Source of the DNA: CBDESN01 sp965242495
GTDB taxonomy: Bacteria; Pseudomonadota; Alphaproteobacteria; MPNO01
Assembly (NCBI GenBank): GCA_965242495.1
Contig: OZ251446.1
Span: forward strand, 434,001 to 498,000
Reading direction: 5' to 3'
DNA length: 64,000 bases
Part shown: one piece after another, positions 45,189 to 52,414 of the stretch
How the letters are laid out: each line of letters opens with the position of its first letter
Position numbering within the stretch: the stretch's first letter is position 1
Translations under genes and position numbers: made by a program
Notes under the pieces: model-generated
Database searches by the model: none
Seen by the model: the letters and a program-made list of their open reading frames with translations, nothing else
Told to the model about the DNA's origin: nothing

Positions 45189-45551
45189 CTACCGCGCGCC
45201 CCGGGCGTTGCGCGTGGCGAGGAACTCCTCATAGGTCTCGCCGCGCTGATGCGCGCCGATCTGATAGAGGCCCTGGCCCACGACCGCCCCGATCTTCATG
45301 ATCATGTAGATGTTGCCGCCATGCTCGGTCAGGATCGCCCGCCAGTCGCGGGCGCGAATCAGTCGCCGCTCCTCGTCCGTCAGGTCCGCGCGCGCCAGAC
45401 AGGCCTCCTCGTCGGCCCGGAACGCCTCGCGGTTCTCCGCCCTGGTCATCGACATGGCGAATTTGTTGAGCCGATAGCCCCGCCGCGTCTCGTCGCAGTC
45501 GAATATCCTGGTGTTCGGGATCGGGCGGCTCCTGTCCAGTTGCGCGGCCAT
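45189..45551 (-). CDS. ligA: Protocatechuate 4,5-dioxygenase alpha subunit-like (LigA)
   Basis: A 120-residue all-helical small subunit. The sequence IPNTRIFDCDETRRGYRLNKFAMSM and AENREAFRADEEACL is characteristic of LigA, as is DWRAILTEHGGNIYMIMKIGAV, a surface that covers the LigB active site. It is needed for full activity and substrate range. Length matches the family. It is transcribed just before ligB with 9 bp between them. A 139-bp gap separates it from the toxin gene upstream. Confidence 0.9.
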   Translation of the reverse strand: MAAQLDRSRPIPNTRIFDCDETRRGYRLNKFAMSMTRAENREAFRADEEACLARADLTDEERRLIRARDWRAILTEHGGNIYMIMKIGAVVGQGLYQIGAHQRGETYEEFLATRNARGAR

Positions 45552-45690
45552 GCGCGGCGTCCTCTTCGTTGGCGGCCGTGCGGCATGTTAGCCCGTATCA
45601 GCCGGCCTGACCACGGCTTGCGCAGCGACTGGTCGGCGAAGTTCCTGGCGTTTTCGAGGCGAATCGAGGCGATCGCGGCTTTCCTCCCGC

Positions 45691-46137
45691 CTATCGGGCC
45701 ATCCGGCGCGGCGCGGCGCGCGCCACGTGCAGGATGCGGTCCGACAGATAGGGATGGGCGCGCAGCTTGTCGTGGAATCGCGCGTCGGCGGTGACCACCG
45801 GATACCCCGTCTGGATCGCCAAGGCGAGATAGAAGCAGTCGTAGACCGGGTGGTCGACGTCCGCGGCGAGCCGGGCGGCGGCGGCGGCGAGCTGGGGCAT
45901 GGAGAAGGGGGTCGCGAGCGGCGCCGCCTTCAGCGCGTCCACCGCCGCCGCAACGTCCTCATCGGAGACGTCGCCCCGCCGCCGCAACGCCCACAGCGCG
46001 TTGGCGACTTCGGCGAAGACGAGTTCGGGCGCCGCGAGCGTCGATCCGCCCTCCAGAAGACGAGCCGCTTCGTCGGAGAATTCCTCCGTCACCAACCATT
46101 TCACGACGACGCTGGCGTCGACCACGTGGCCCGTCAC
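45691..46137 (-). CDS. vapC: PIN-domain toxin (VapC family)
   Basis: A 148-residue PIN-domain ribonuclease. It starts GHVVDASVVVKWLVTEEFSD with the first catalytic Asp, then ELVFAEVANALWALRRR with the Glu, and VYDCFYLALAIQTGYPVVTADARF with the last acidic residues. VapC toxins cleave specific RNAs and are held in check by their antitoxin. The GTG start overlaps the antitoxin stop by 4 bp (GTGA), the usual translational coupling. The C-terminus is Arg-rich. Confidence 0.88.
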   Translation of the reverse strand: MTGHVVDASVVVKWLVTEEFSDEAARLLEGGSTLAAPELVFAEVANALWALRRRGDVSDEDVAAAVDALKAAPLATPFSMPQLAAAAARLAADVDHPVYDCFYLALAIQTGYPVVTADARFHDKLRAHPYLSDRILHVARAAPRRMAR

Positions 46138-46370
46138 GCCAAGCCGTCCCGGTCGCGGTCGGCCCGGATCGTTTCCGCGCTGTCGATGGAAGAGCGCAGC
46201 CGCCGCCGCAAGGCTTCGGCGCGCGCGGCGAAATCCTCCTCCGCCCCGAGAAGCGCCGCGCGCAGAATGTTCCTGTGTTCGGCCTCGGCGGACCGCCCGT
46301 GCGCGGCGGCTCTGCGCTTGAGCGCGCCGACCACCTCGTCGCTCACCTTTCGCACCGTCAACTGCGCCAT
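46134..46370 (-). CDS. FitA/VapB-type ribbon-helix-helix antitoxin
   Basis: A 78-residue antitoxin. The N-terminus MAQLTVRKVSDEVVGALKRR is a ribbon-helix-helix DNA-binding domain of the FitA type, with RAAAHGRSAEAEHRNILRAAL as the second helix. The acidic and Arg-rich C-terminus would bind the PIN toxin encoded next. The frame is open further upstream, but this start has GGAGG eight bases before it. It lies directly behind the inverted repeat at 46384-46400, a probable operator for autoregulation. Confidence 0.87.
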   Translation of the reverse strand: MAQLTVRKVSDEVVGALKRRAAAHGRSAEAEHRNILRAALLGAEEDFAARAEALRRRLRSSIDSAETIRADRDRDGLA

Positions 46371-46383
46371 GGCGCGCGCCTCC

Positions 46384-46400
46384 AATGAAACGTCTTCATT
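46384..46400. promoter_or_regulatory. Probable toxin-antitoxin operator
   Basis: AATGAA-ACGTC-TTCATT is a perfect 6-bp inverted repeat with a 5-base spacer, 14 bp before the antitoxin start. RHH antitoxins bind such sites. The remaining 46401-46669 stretch holds nothing else recognised. Confidence 0.5.
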
Positions 46401-46669
46401 GCCATCATTACAGGCCGCGCGCCCGTTCGGCAAGATGCCGTCCTGGTTCACTCCCATGATCCGGCCCGCCGTCGCGATGGCCTTCCGAGCGGGTTTGGCC
46501 TCTCGATTCGCTACACGGGTTGAGCCTTGGCGGCCGCCCGGCCTCGTTGAAGCATTGGCTTCACTGGGTCCGATAGCCCACACGCCATAGCTCGCCATCG
46601 CGACGGCGCTTGACACGCCCCCGGCGGTTGTCCCGTGATCCGCCGCGGCCGTCCCAGCGGAGATAGAGA

Positions 46670-46963
46670 ATGACGCGCGCCGCCTTCGCCCTCGCCTTCG
46701 CCGTCGTCGTCGTCGCGCCCCTCGCCCCGGCGGCCCAAATTTTCAGTATGCACCCCTCCTTCGGCCCGGTTCGGGAAGGTGTGAGTTTCGACTTCGATTT
46801 CTCCACCGACAGACTTGACGTGCGCATTTCCAGGGACGGATACACCGACTCTCATCGCGTCCGCTGGCCCAATATCAAAGCGCGTCGCCGCCACGAACCC
46901 GCGCGGCCCGGTCTTCACTGGGACATGTTCGACGGCATCCGGCAGCCCGAGCCCGCCCGTTGA
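46670..46963 (+). CDS. Small putative secreted protein, unknown
   Basis: A 97-residue ORF. Residues 1-22 look like a signal peptide (TRAAFALAFAVVVVAPLAP then AAQ). The rest (VREGVSFDFDFSTDRLDVR...) is not recognised. GGAG lies seven bases before the ATG. Base composition in the middle is less GC-rich than the neighbours, so it may be acquired or decaying. An overlapping minus-strand ORF (46561-46845) is an alternative but is Arg/Gly-rich as expected of an antisense shadow. No operon partner is visible. Confidence 0.4.
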   Translation: MTRAAFALAFAVVVVAPLAPAAQIFSMHPSFGPVREGVSFDFDFSTDRLDVRISRDGYTDSHRVRWPNIKARRRHEPARPGLHWDMFDGIRQPEPAR

Positions 46964-47078
46964 CGGCGACCGGCCTCCCAGGATGCGCCAGGATGCGCCG
47001 GGCGACCGCTCAGGCTCACCACATGAGACGCCGGACGGGCCTCCGGGAGCGGCCGTCAAGCCGCGGCGTCGGAGAGCC

Positions 47079-47543
47079 TCAACGATCGCCTTCGGGATCG
47101 TCCTGCGGTCCGCCGGTCAGACGCCCGGCCTCGTCGTAGATCTGTTCGCGGCCGACCGTGAAACCCGGCGGCCAGGACCCGCTCCGAATCGGCGGCCAGA
47201 ACTCGTCGACGTCGAACCGCCGCCCGCGGGGCGGTTGCCCGGCCTGCGCGGGCGCGTCCTCCGCGCGCCGGAACACCAACGTCTCCGCCTCGAGGTCGAT
47301 GGCGCCCGTCCGCCAGCCCGCGGCCTGCCAGGCGAGCGCATGGCCATGTCCGCCGCCCTTTCGCCGGTTCGACCACCAGGGCCGGTACAGGCGCGCCGAA
47401 TCCGGCAGGCGGAAGCCCAGGATCGCCTCGACCTCACCGAAGGAAGCGCGCCATTCCGCCTCGGAACGCGCGGAGAGATGGCGATAGAGCGGGGCGTACT
47501 TGCCGCGCGCCGCCGCGTCCCGCACGAGCTCTTCCCGGTTCAT
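47079..47543 (-). CDS. DUF7662-like protein
   Basis: A 154-residue protein containing the pattern APLYRHLSARSEAEWRASF, FGEVEAILGFRLPDSARLY and WWSN. This conserved block (Y-x-PLY..L, F-x-EIE-ILG-x-LP-x-SAR, WWSN) is found in small uncharacterised bacterial proteins, which I recall as DUF7662. The second half is Arg/Asp-rich and not recognised. The start at 47543 was chosen because the block begins there; the upstream extension of the frame crosses a MITE remnant and repeats. Function unknown. Confidence 0.6.
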   Translation of the reverse strand: MNREELVRDAAARGKYAPLYRHLSARSEAEWRASFGEVEAILGFRLPDSARLYRPWWSNRRKGGGHGHALAWQAAGWRTGAIDLEAETLVFRRAEDAPAQAGQPPRGRRFDVDEFWPPIRSGSWPPGFTVGREQIYDEAGRLTGGPQDDPEGDR

Positions 47544-47600
47544 GAGTTTCCCTTTCGACGCCGCGGGTTCCGAATTGCTTGCTTGAACATGGGGGCGCCG

Positions 47601-47657
47601 CCGTCGCCGGTCAATTGGCGCGACGGGCCGTGTCTCACACGTATCCGAACCAGGACG
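47601..47657 (-). mobile_element. Partial MITE-like element, copy D
   Basis: On the minus strand it begins CGTCCTGGTTCGGATACGTG and continues TGAGACACGGCCCGTCGCGCC, the left end of the MITE family. The right end is missing. It lies between the DUF7662-like gene and a truncated antitoxin gene. Confidence 0.6.
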
Positions 47658-47697
47658 GGGGCTTGATGGCGCGCCGTCTTCATGGGAGCGTGGCGCG

Positions 47698-47793
47698 ATG
47701 AAGACGACCATCGAACTTCCCGACGTCATGTTCCGGCAGGCCAAGGCGCTTGCCGCCGCTCGCGGCGTCCGAGGCGCAGCTCCTGCGCCGTAA
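47698..47793 (+). pseudogene. Truncated VapB/RHH-type antitoxin fragment
   Basis: The ORF reads MKTTIELPDVMFRQAKALAA and stops after 31 residues at 47791-47793. The start is the standard N-terminal strand and first helix of ribbon-helix-helix VapB antitoxins (MKTTIDLPDDLFRQAK type), which are normally about 70-90 residues. The second helix, the toxin-binding tail and the toxin gene are missing; REP-like sequence and unrelated DNA follow. It is a relic of a deleted toxin-antitoxin module. Confidence 0.6.
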
Positions 47794-47945
47794 GGACGAC
47801 GGTCGCGCCGGACGGGATGGCCGGCTTCGGCGCGCTGTCCGAACCAACGCCTTGTCCGCCCTGGGCGGAAGGGCGCGCGGCGATCGAGGCCCATCTTCGC
47901 TCGGCGGAGCGTCCGGCCGTCCCCGGCGAGGAAGCTTCGTCCGAA

Positions 47946-47973
47946 ATGGATTCCCGCTTTCGCGGGAATGACG
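47946..47973. repeat. Single REP-like palindrome (cluster 3)
   Basis: TTCCCGCTTTCGCGGGAA with its usual TGGA and TGACGAGG flanks. Degenerate pieces of the longer repeat unit (TTGGTTGGCTGAACGGACGC, reversed) follow to about 48090. It lies between the antitoxin relic and the lipoprotein gene. Confidence 0.7.
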
Positions 47974-48131
47974 AGGGTTGCCGCGACGGCCTCCCTCGGG
48001 CCGTCGTCACAGGCTTCCCGCGCGCCCGGGTTCCGCGCGCTTGGTTGGCTGAACGGACGCCCGCGCGGTTCTTTACACTCGCTTTCGATTCCCGATGCGG
48101 CGACCCGGCGGAAGGCCGGGAGGAGGGGCGG

Positions 48132-48626
48132 ATGGACGGCGTCATGAAGACGGCGATGCTGGTTCTGGCCGCCGGGGCCGCGCTGAGCGGGTGTTTGGAT
48201 CCCGGAATCGACTGCTGGAGCCGGGAGCGCTACCAGGCTGCGGCGCGAAACCCGGGCGGCCCGATCCATGAGATACGGGCCGGGACGCATCCCGGCGAGG
48301 TCGCGGTGGAAGACCCGGGCAACTGGTGGACGGGCGTCCGGTTCACGGGCGAGTCGTGTCGGATGGAGGTCGAGCACCGACCGGAAGGGACGTATGTCGG
48401 CGCGGGTTTCCTGGACGCGGCGGTGAGGCTGCGCGCGCGCATGGGCCCGGAAGACAGCCCGTTCTTTACCGGAGAGACCGCGGACGGGAGGGTCGTCGTC
48501 CTGCAACACCATCTGGGCCGCCCCGTGTCGCTGACGCTGACCCGTTACGGGGCGGACGGAACGCTGAACTACGGGGCCTGCGGCGAACCGGGGGCGCCGT
48601 TTCTGGAATGCCATGGCGGCCGATAG
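48132..48626 (+). CDS. Putative lipoprotein, unknown function
   Basis: A 164-residue protein. The N-terminus MDGVMKTAMLVLAAGAALSG precedes a cysteine: LSGC is a lipobox, so the mature protein probably begins at that Cys and is anchored to a membrane. AGGAGGGG lies just upstream. The rest contains three more conserved-looking cysteines (DCWSRERY, ESCRMEVE, GACGEPG) and beta-rich segments. No family was recognised. It may start at the internal ATG (48144), which gives a more standard signal. A MITE copy begins 38 bp after the stop. Confidence 0.6.
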   Translation: MDGVMKTAMLVLAAGAALSGCLDPGIDCWSRERYQAAARNPGGPIHEIRAGTHPGEVAVEDPGNWWTGVRFTGESCRMEVEHRPEGTYVGAGFLDAAVRLRARMGPEDSPFFTGETADGRVVVLQHHLGRPVSLTLTRYGADGTLNYGACGEPGAPFLECHGGR

Positions 48627-48663
48627 CAGGGATCGCCGGGCTTCCCGGCCGGGAGTCCGCCAC

Positions 48664-48770
48664 TGTCCTGGTTCAGACACATGTGAGACGGCGCCCATCG
48701 CGCCAGTCGATATCCGGTCGTTCCATGGCCGGAGGCCCACCCGGTGTCTCATGTGTAGTGAACCAGGACA
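48664..48770. mobile_element. MITE-like element, copy B (107 bp, shortest intact copy)
   Basis: Left end TGTCCTGGTTCAGACACATG; right end on the other strand TGTCCTGGTTCACTACACAT; both continue TGAGAC. It keeps the GCCAGTCGATATCCGGTC core but lacks the middle 110 bp present in copies A and C. No target duplication is evident. Confidence 0.75.
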
Positions 48771-49104
48771 ATATGACTCAAGATTGCATTCGGTGTAGTC
48801 TCCGCCGCCGATAGCAGCTAGGAGCGCACGGGATGGATGGAATGAGGGTGCTCAGCGTAATTCGAAGGGAAGGCCGCCGGGGTAGCGAGGTGATGTGCTG
48901 CGTGACGGGTCTGGCTCGATGTGGCCTGGGCAGTGGTCGGCGGACGGTGGTCACCATCGCGGCGGAAGAGCAGCAGCGGCGACATCTACGGGCCATGCCG
49001 CCGACCAGCGGAGCGTTGAGCATGGGTGGCGCCTGTCTTTCCGAAGTCTTCGTGAGGCGTTCGCAGGGCGCCGCGGGGGCTGGCGGCGTTTGTGCGCATG
49101 GGTG
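48771..49104 (+). other. Gap without a recognised gene
   Basis: This stretch lies between MITE copy B and hicA. Short ORFs exist on both strands but none shows a known domain or convincing ribosome site. Base composition drops here compared with the left flank, marking the edge of the toxin-antitoxin/IS island. Confidence 0.4.
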
Positions 49105-49308
49105 ATGAAGATTCGCGAGTTGATCAGGATGATCGAACGTGATGGCTGGATACAAGTGAGAACGCGAGGCAGCCACCGGCAGTTCACGCATCCCGTCAAG
49201 CCGGGAACGGTCACGGTGTCAGGCAAGGCAGGCATTGATGTGCCGCTGGGCACTCTGAACAGTGTGCTCAAGCAGGCGGGTCTGAAACAGCCGGAGAGAA
49301 CCCCATGA
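49105..49308 (+). CDS. hicA: HicA-type mRNA interferase toxin
   Basis: A 67-residue dsRBD-like toxin: KIRELIRMIERDGWIQVRTR, then GSHRQFTHPVKPGTVTV with the catalytic His of HicA, then the GTLNSVLKQAG helix. HicA cuts mRNA and tmRNA when free. The ATG is followed 4 bp before its end by the hicB start (ATGA overlap). No clear ribosome site is seen before the ATG. Toxin-first order is normal for hicAB. Confidence 0.9.
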   Translation: MKIRELIRMIERDGWIQVRTRGSHRQFTHPVKPGTVTVSGKAGIDVPLGTLNSVLKQAGLKQPERTP

Positions 49309-49520
49309 AGTATACGGTGATTGTGGAAAAAGGTGAGTCAAGCTACGGGGCGTTTGTTCCCGACTTGCCCGGTTGCATCGCGGTTGGCGAGGATCGGGAG
49401 CAGACGTTGCGCTTGCTGGAGGAAGCGGTTGTATTTCACGTCGAAGGGCTGCGGGCAAAAGGATTGCCGGTGCCGCCACCGCAATGCGACATAGCGCATG
49501 TGGAGGTGGAAGCCGCGTGA
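49305..49520 (+). CDS. hicB: HicB-type antitoxin
   Basis: A 71-residue antitoxin with the partial RNase-H-like HicB fold: MKYTVIVEKGESSYGAFVPD followed by LPGCIAVGEDREQTL and the LLEEAVVFHVEGLRAKGLP helix. It neutralises HicA. This short form lacks a separate C-terminal DNA-binding domain, so autoregulation would rely on other means. It overlaps hicA by 4 bp. Confidence 0.9.
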   Translation: MKYTVIVEKGESSYGAFVPDLPGCIAVGEDREQTLRLLEEAVVFHVEGLRAKGLPVPPPQCDIAHVEVEAA

Positions 49521-49729
49521 CGGCATGAAAGCATGCACAGGTCGGCTCCTGGTCGTCATAGATGTTGACGTTATATTCGCTGGGAGCCGTTCCAGTTTTG
49601 AGGAACCTGAGGACTGGTACGCTGCGGTCATTGCATGCCGACACAGATGTTACCACGAGACAATCATGACTGCCGTGTAAATTCCTGTTACGAATGATTA
49701 CTTAGGAGAATCTGGATTTTCTCCCGTGC

Positions 49730-49918
49730 TTGAACCGTGAGGTAACCGTGATCGGAGTCGAGACAACTGTGAAACCTTCACCATCTATTGTGGCTCTTAC
49801 CGGTGCCGAATTAAGATCTGTCGATGCATTGAGGAGTCTTAACACTGAGACGCTCGGCCTCCTTGCCGATAAGATCCTTTCACACTATCTCTTTTCGGGC
49901 GGAGGTCTCTCAGGATGA
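49730..49918 (+). CDS. Short ORF, unknown, probably a gene remnant
   Basis: A 62-codon ORF (TTG start) ending DALRSLNTETLGLLADKILS and then LFSGGGLSG. The adjacent +1 frame continues with protein-like sequence (SQDDRLVAYLLFARHKYHIRI) until the IS630 fragment near 49990, so this may be the start of a frameshifted gene interrupted by that insertion. No family is recognised. The interval 49521-50322 otherwise holds only the IS630 remnant. Confidence 0.25.
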   Translation: MNREVTVIGVETTVKPSPSIVALTGAELRSVDALRSLNTETLGLLADKILSHYLFSGGGLSG

Positions 49919-49989
49919 TCGTCTCGTTGCGTATTTGTTGTTTGCACGCCATAAATATCACATACGCATCATTCATCTTTGTGTTGCCA

Positions 49990-50180
49990 GCGAGATTGGC
50001 GGGGGTCAGGCGCATCCGTCTGGCGATGGAGGCGTTGGGTTCGCCCTCGGCGCAGGCCAGGACGATCTGCGCACGCCGGACCAGCCCATGGGGCAAGGAG
50101 CGCGCATTGGTGAGACTGAGCAATTGGGATTTCTCGGTGTCGTCGAGAACGATAGGTGCGATCGGGCGACCGGGGGCCAT
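49990..50180 (-). mobile_element. IS630-family transposase, N-terminal fragment
   Basis: MAPGRPIAPIVLDDTEKSQL, then HGLVRRAQIVLACAEGEPNA and SIARRMRLTPANLAGNT, is the helix-turn-helix start of IS630-family transposases. The homology stops at about residue 60, inside the second helix-turn-helix, and unrelated codons follow. The DDE domain is missing. It is a dead fragment. Confidence 0.75.
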
Positions 50181-50322
50181 GGCTGGACTCCTGTGGGAAA
50201 CCAACCAGAAACGTATCGGTCATTTGAGGGATACAACATTAGTTTGAATTGTTCCACGGAAGAAACTACCATGAGAGGGTTGCGCATGCAGGAGGCTGTC
50301 CTTCTCTATTTTCCCTGACCTT

Positions 50323-51039
50323 TTACTCACGGAAGTCTTTTTTCCACCTTGCTACCTCTGCGTATGCGTTCCGTGTGTGAATCTTCCCTTTCTCTGCTAC
50401 GCTCATGTTGTGTCTGTGCATTTGCCTCAGCGTCACGCCGAGGTTGCCCATCGTTTTGTTCGCCCTCATCTTTCCGCTTCGCTCCCTCCCCATCATCAAC
50501 AATACTGAGTGTGAAACCGGCCCTTCGGGGTCGCTCACCTGCATCCGCGCCGCGAAGTGTTGGCCCACCATCATCACCTTCCCGCCTGTTCCCGGGAGTC
50601 TGATCCACCGGCTGAGCTGATATTCGTTTCCGGTCCTGCCTTCCGGGATCCCCACTTCCTCCTCTTCTGTGCTCAGCCCCAGGATCGGCTCCCACCTGCC
50701 GTCCCTTCTCTCCTCGTATACCCATACGCAGCAGTCGCAGTGGCTCCGTATCGGCCAGGGAGGGAACACGCTCTTCATGGCTTCGTTGCACTCTCTGTGC
50801 ATCGGCTGTACGTTCATGTCGCGGCCGATCACCACCCCGTGCTTTCTCCGAAGCTCTTTGTGCTCTGCCCGCGACATGTGCTCATCGAGGTGCCCTCTGT
50901 TGCTCATCGTCTTCGGTATGATGTGCCCAACGTCTCCTTCCGACGCTTCCACCCGTTTCCCGCATCCTTGCAGGTGAATCCCGCACAGTCCGCCGTCCCT
51001 CTGCCATACCCTCTCGAACTGCCGCCGTCTTTTTCCCAT
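50323..51039 (-). CDS. HNH endonuclease-like protein
   Basis: A 238-residue protein. Residues 1-90 contain an HNH nuclease-like core: cysteines in LCGIHLQGCGKR, then GDVGHIIPKTMSN with the catalytic His, and NVQPMHRECNEAMKS as the closing helix. A CDCC pair follows in SHCDCCVWVYEERRDGRWEP, so a second metal site is possible. The C-terminal half (WIRLPGTGGKVMMVGQHFAA...) is not recognised. Composition is AT-richer than the flanks, and it sits between two IS remnants, so it is probably acquired. Stand-alone HNH proteins may be mobile-element or defence nucleases; nothing here decides which. Confidence 0.6.
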   Translation of the reverse strand: MGKRRRQFERVWQRDGGLCGIHLQGCGKRVEASEGDVGHIIPKTMSNRGHLDEHMSRAEHKELRRKHGVVIGRDMNVQPMHRECNEAMKSVFPPWPIRSHCDCCVWVYEERRDGRWEPILGLSTEEEEVGIPEGRTGNEYQLSRWIRLPGTGGKVMMVGQHFAARMQVSDPEGPVSHSVLLMMGRERSGKMRANKTMGNLGVTLRQMHRHNMSVAEKGKIHTRNAYAEVARWKKDFRE

Positions 51040-51115
51040 CCGTTTACCGCCTCCTGCGCCTCGGTGCCTCTGGGTGGGCTGCTTTTTGCCCGTTGCAAAT
51101 CGACCAGCCCAGCTT

Positions 51116-51420
51116 AGGCTCAGGACCTATAACGGGGGTTGTATGGGGATGCGGGATGTGATTCAACCCTACCAGATATAGGGGGAGCATCATGTCCAAC
51201 CGCCATTTCTGGCTATCCGACGCCCAATTCGCCCGTCGCCTTCGATGCCGAACTCTACAAGCGACGCAACCGCATCGAGCGCATGTTCGGCCGGCTCAAG
51301 GACTGGCGGCGCATCGCAACGCGATACGACCGATGCGCACACACATTCTTGAGCGCCATCCAAATCGCCGCTATCCTCATCTTCTGGATATCCTCATCTT
51401 CTGGATATGAGTCCTGAGCC
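51116..51420 (+). mobile_element. Internally deleted IS5-family (IS427-like) element
   Basis: The ends are inverted repeats: GGCTCAGGACCTATA at 51116 and, on the other strand, GGCTCAGGACTCATA ending at 51420. TA lies on both outer sides, the target duplication expected for the IS427 group. Inside, MSNRHFWLSDAQFAR (transposase N-terminus) runs into sequence whose other frame encodes ELYKRRNRIERMFGRLKDWR to the transposase C-terminus. All central DDE-domain sequence is deleted, leaving a 305-bp element that could only move with help. Confidence 0.8.
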
Positions 51421-51453
51421 TAGATGACGGCGGTTGGCGGAGGAACGGGACGA

Positions 51454-51873
51454 ATGGGCGAGATAGTCGCTTCGATGGAGCTGGAAAACACCGTCGACCG
51501 CGACAACGCCAGCGATGGCTTGCGCGACGAATCCACGGTGCGCCGCGCGACGGTGGACGGCGTGGTCGACGCTGGCGCGGTCATGCTCGTGTTGCCGGAG
51601 GACGTCGTCGACCGGCTCGGCTTGAGGACGCGGCGCGAGGTCGCCGTGACCTACGCCAACGAATACAGGGAGACCCGCCCGGTCGCCGGGCCGGTGACGG
51701 TCCACATCGGCGACCGCTTCATGAACGCCGACTGCATCATCGGCCCGCCTTCGAGCGAGCCGCTGATCGGCCAGATCGTGCTGGAAGCGCTGGACTTGGC
51801 GGCGGACTGCGCCAACCGCACGCTTGGGCCGCGCCCGGAGTCGCCGGATCGTCCCCTGCTGAAGCTGAAGTGA
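51454..51873 (+). CDS. Retropepsin-like (clan AA) aspartic protease
   Basis: A 139-residue single-domain protein. The pattern VDGVVDAGAVMLVLPEDVVD contains the aspartate of the D-T/S-G-A active site, here D-A-G, followed by RLGLRTRREVAVTYAN, RPVAGPVTVHIGDR, EPLIGQIVLEALDLAAD and the ending PESPDRPLLKLK. This family of small bacterial retropepsin-like proteins acts as dimers; substrates are unknown. The DAG instead of DTG/DSG may weaken catalysis. The start with GGAGGA nine bases upstream is preferred; the frame extends to 51424, next to the IS5 end. Confidence 0.78.
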   Translation: MGEIVASMELENTVDRDNASDGLRDESTVRRATVDGVVDAGAVMLVLPEDVVDRLGLRTRREVAVTYANEYRETRPVAGPVTVHIGDRFMNADCIIGPPSSEPLIGQIVLEALDLAADCANRTLGPRPESPDRPLLKLK

Positions 51874-51987
51874 CCCGCGCCCGCCGAGGCTTCGCCGACG
51901 CCTGAACCGGTGGGTGGAGTCGAGTCGCGGCGGGTGGCGGAGACGGCGAGGCCGGGCGGCGGAGCCTTGCGCCATGCGTAGCGCCCC

Positions 51988-52090
51988 CCCCCCCTCCCGA
52001 CCTCCCCCCTGTCAGGGGGAAAGAGCGTCAATGGCTTCCTCCCGCCCCCTCGTTCTCCCCCCCCTTGCAGGGGGAGGGTCGGGGTGGGGG
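51988..52090. repeat. C/G-rich inverted repeat tracts
   Basis: Two C-run/G-run hairpins: CCCCCTGTCAGGGGG and CCCCCCTTGCAGGGGG, with long C tracts around them. They may act as transcription-ending hairpins after the protease gene. No gene was seen between 51874 and 52414. Confidence 0.55.
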
Positions 52091-52122
52091 TCGCGCGAAC
52101 CGGAACCGACCGGCATCCGCGC

Positions 52123-52335
52123 CGCCCCGGTTCGGACGCATGTGAGACACGGCACATCGCGCCGGTCGATATCCGGCCTTTCCATGGCCGGAAGCCTGCC
52201 GCCATGGATGCCCTTGGAGTCTCCGGGAGCGGCGCGTCGCCCGAAGGGTCGGCGCGTAGCGAAGGAGCCGCGAAGCGGCTTGACGCGCCGATCCCGGAGG
52301 CCCGCCCGGCGTCTCATATGCAGTGGACGAGGACG
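52123..52335. mobile_element. MITE-like element, copy C (diverged, about 213 bp)
   Basis: The left end CGCCCCGGTTCGGACGCATG and the right end (GTCTCATATGCAGTGGACGA) are degenerate forms of the family's termini. The inside matches copy A closely (CCATGGCCGGAAGCCTGC and GAAGGAGCCGCGAAGCGGCT). It lies just upstream of the CoA-ligase gene. Confidence 0.7.
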
Positions 52336-52414
52336 GACGCTTGCGCCGCGCGATCGAACCGCACAGGATGGGCGCGGCGCCTTGCGGCGCCGGGGGAGCG
52401 GCAGCGATGGACGG

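Noticed and set aside
44337..45551. Calling ligAB a gallate dioxygenase
   Set aside because: Gallate dioxygenases of the DesB/GalA type are single fused chains; here alpha and beta are separate genes, as in LigAB. Substrate remains open.
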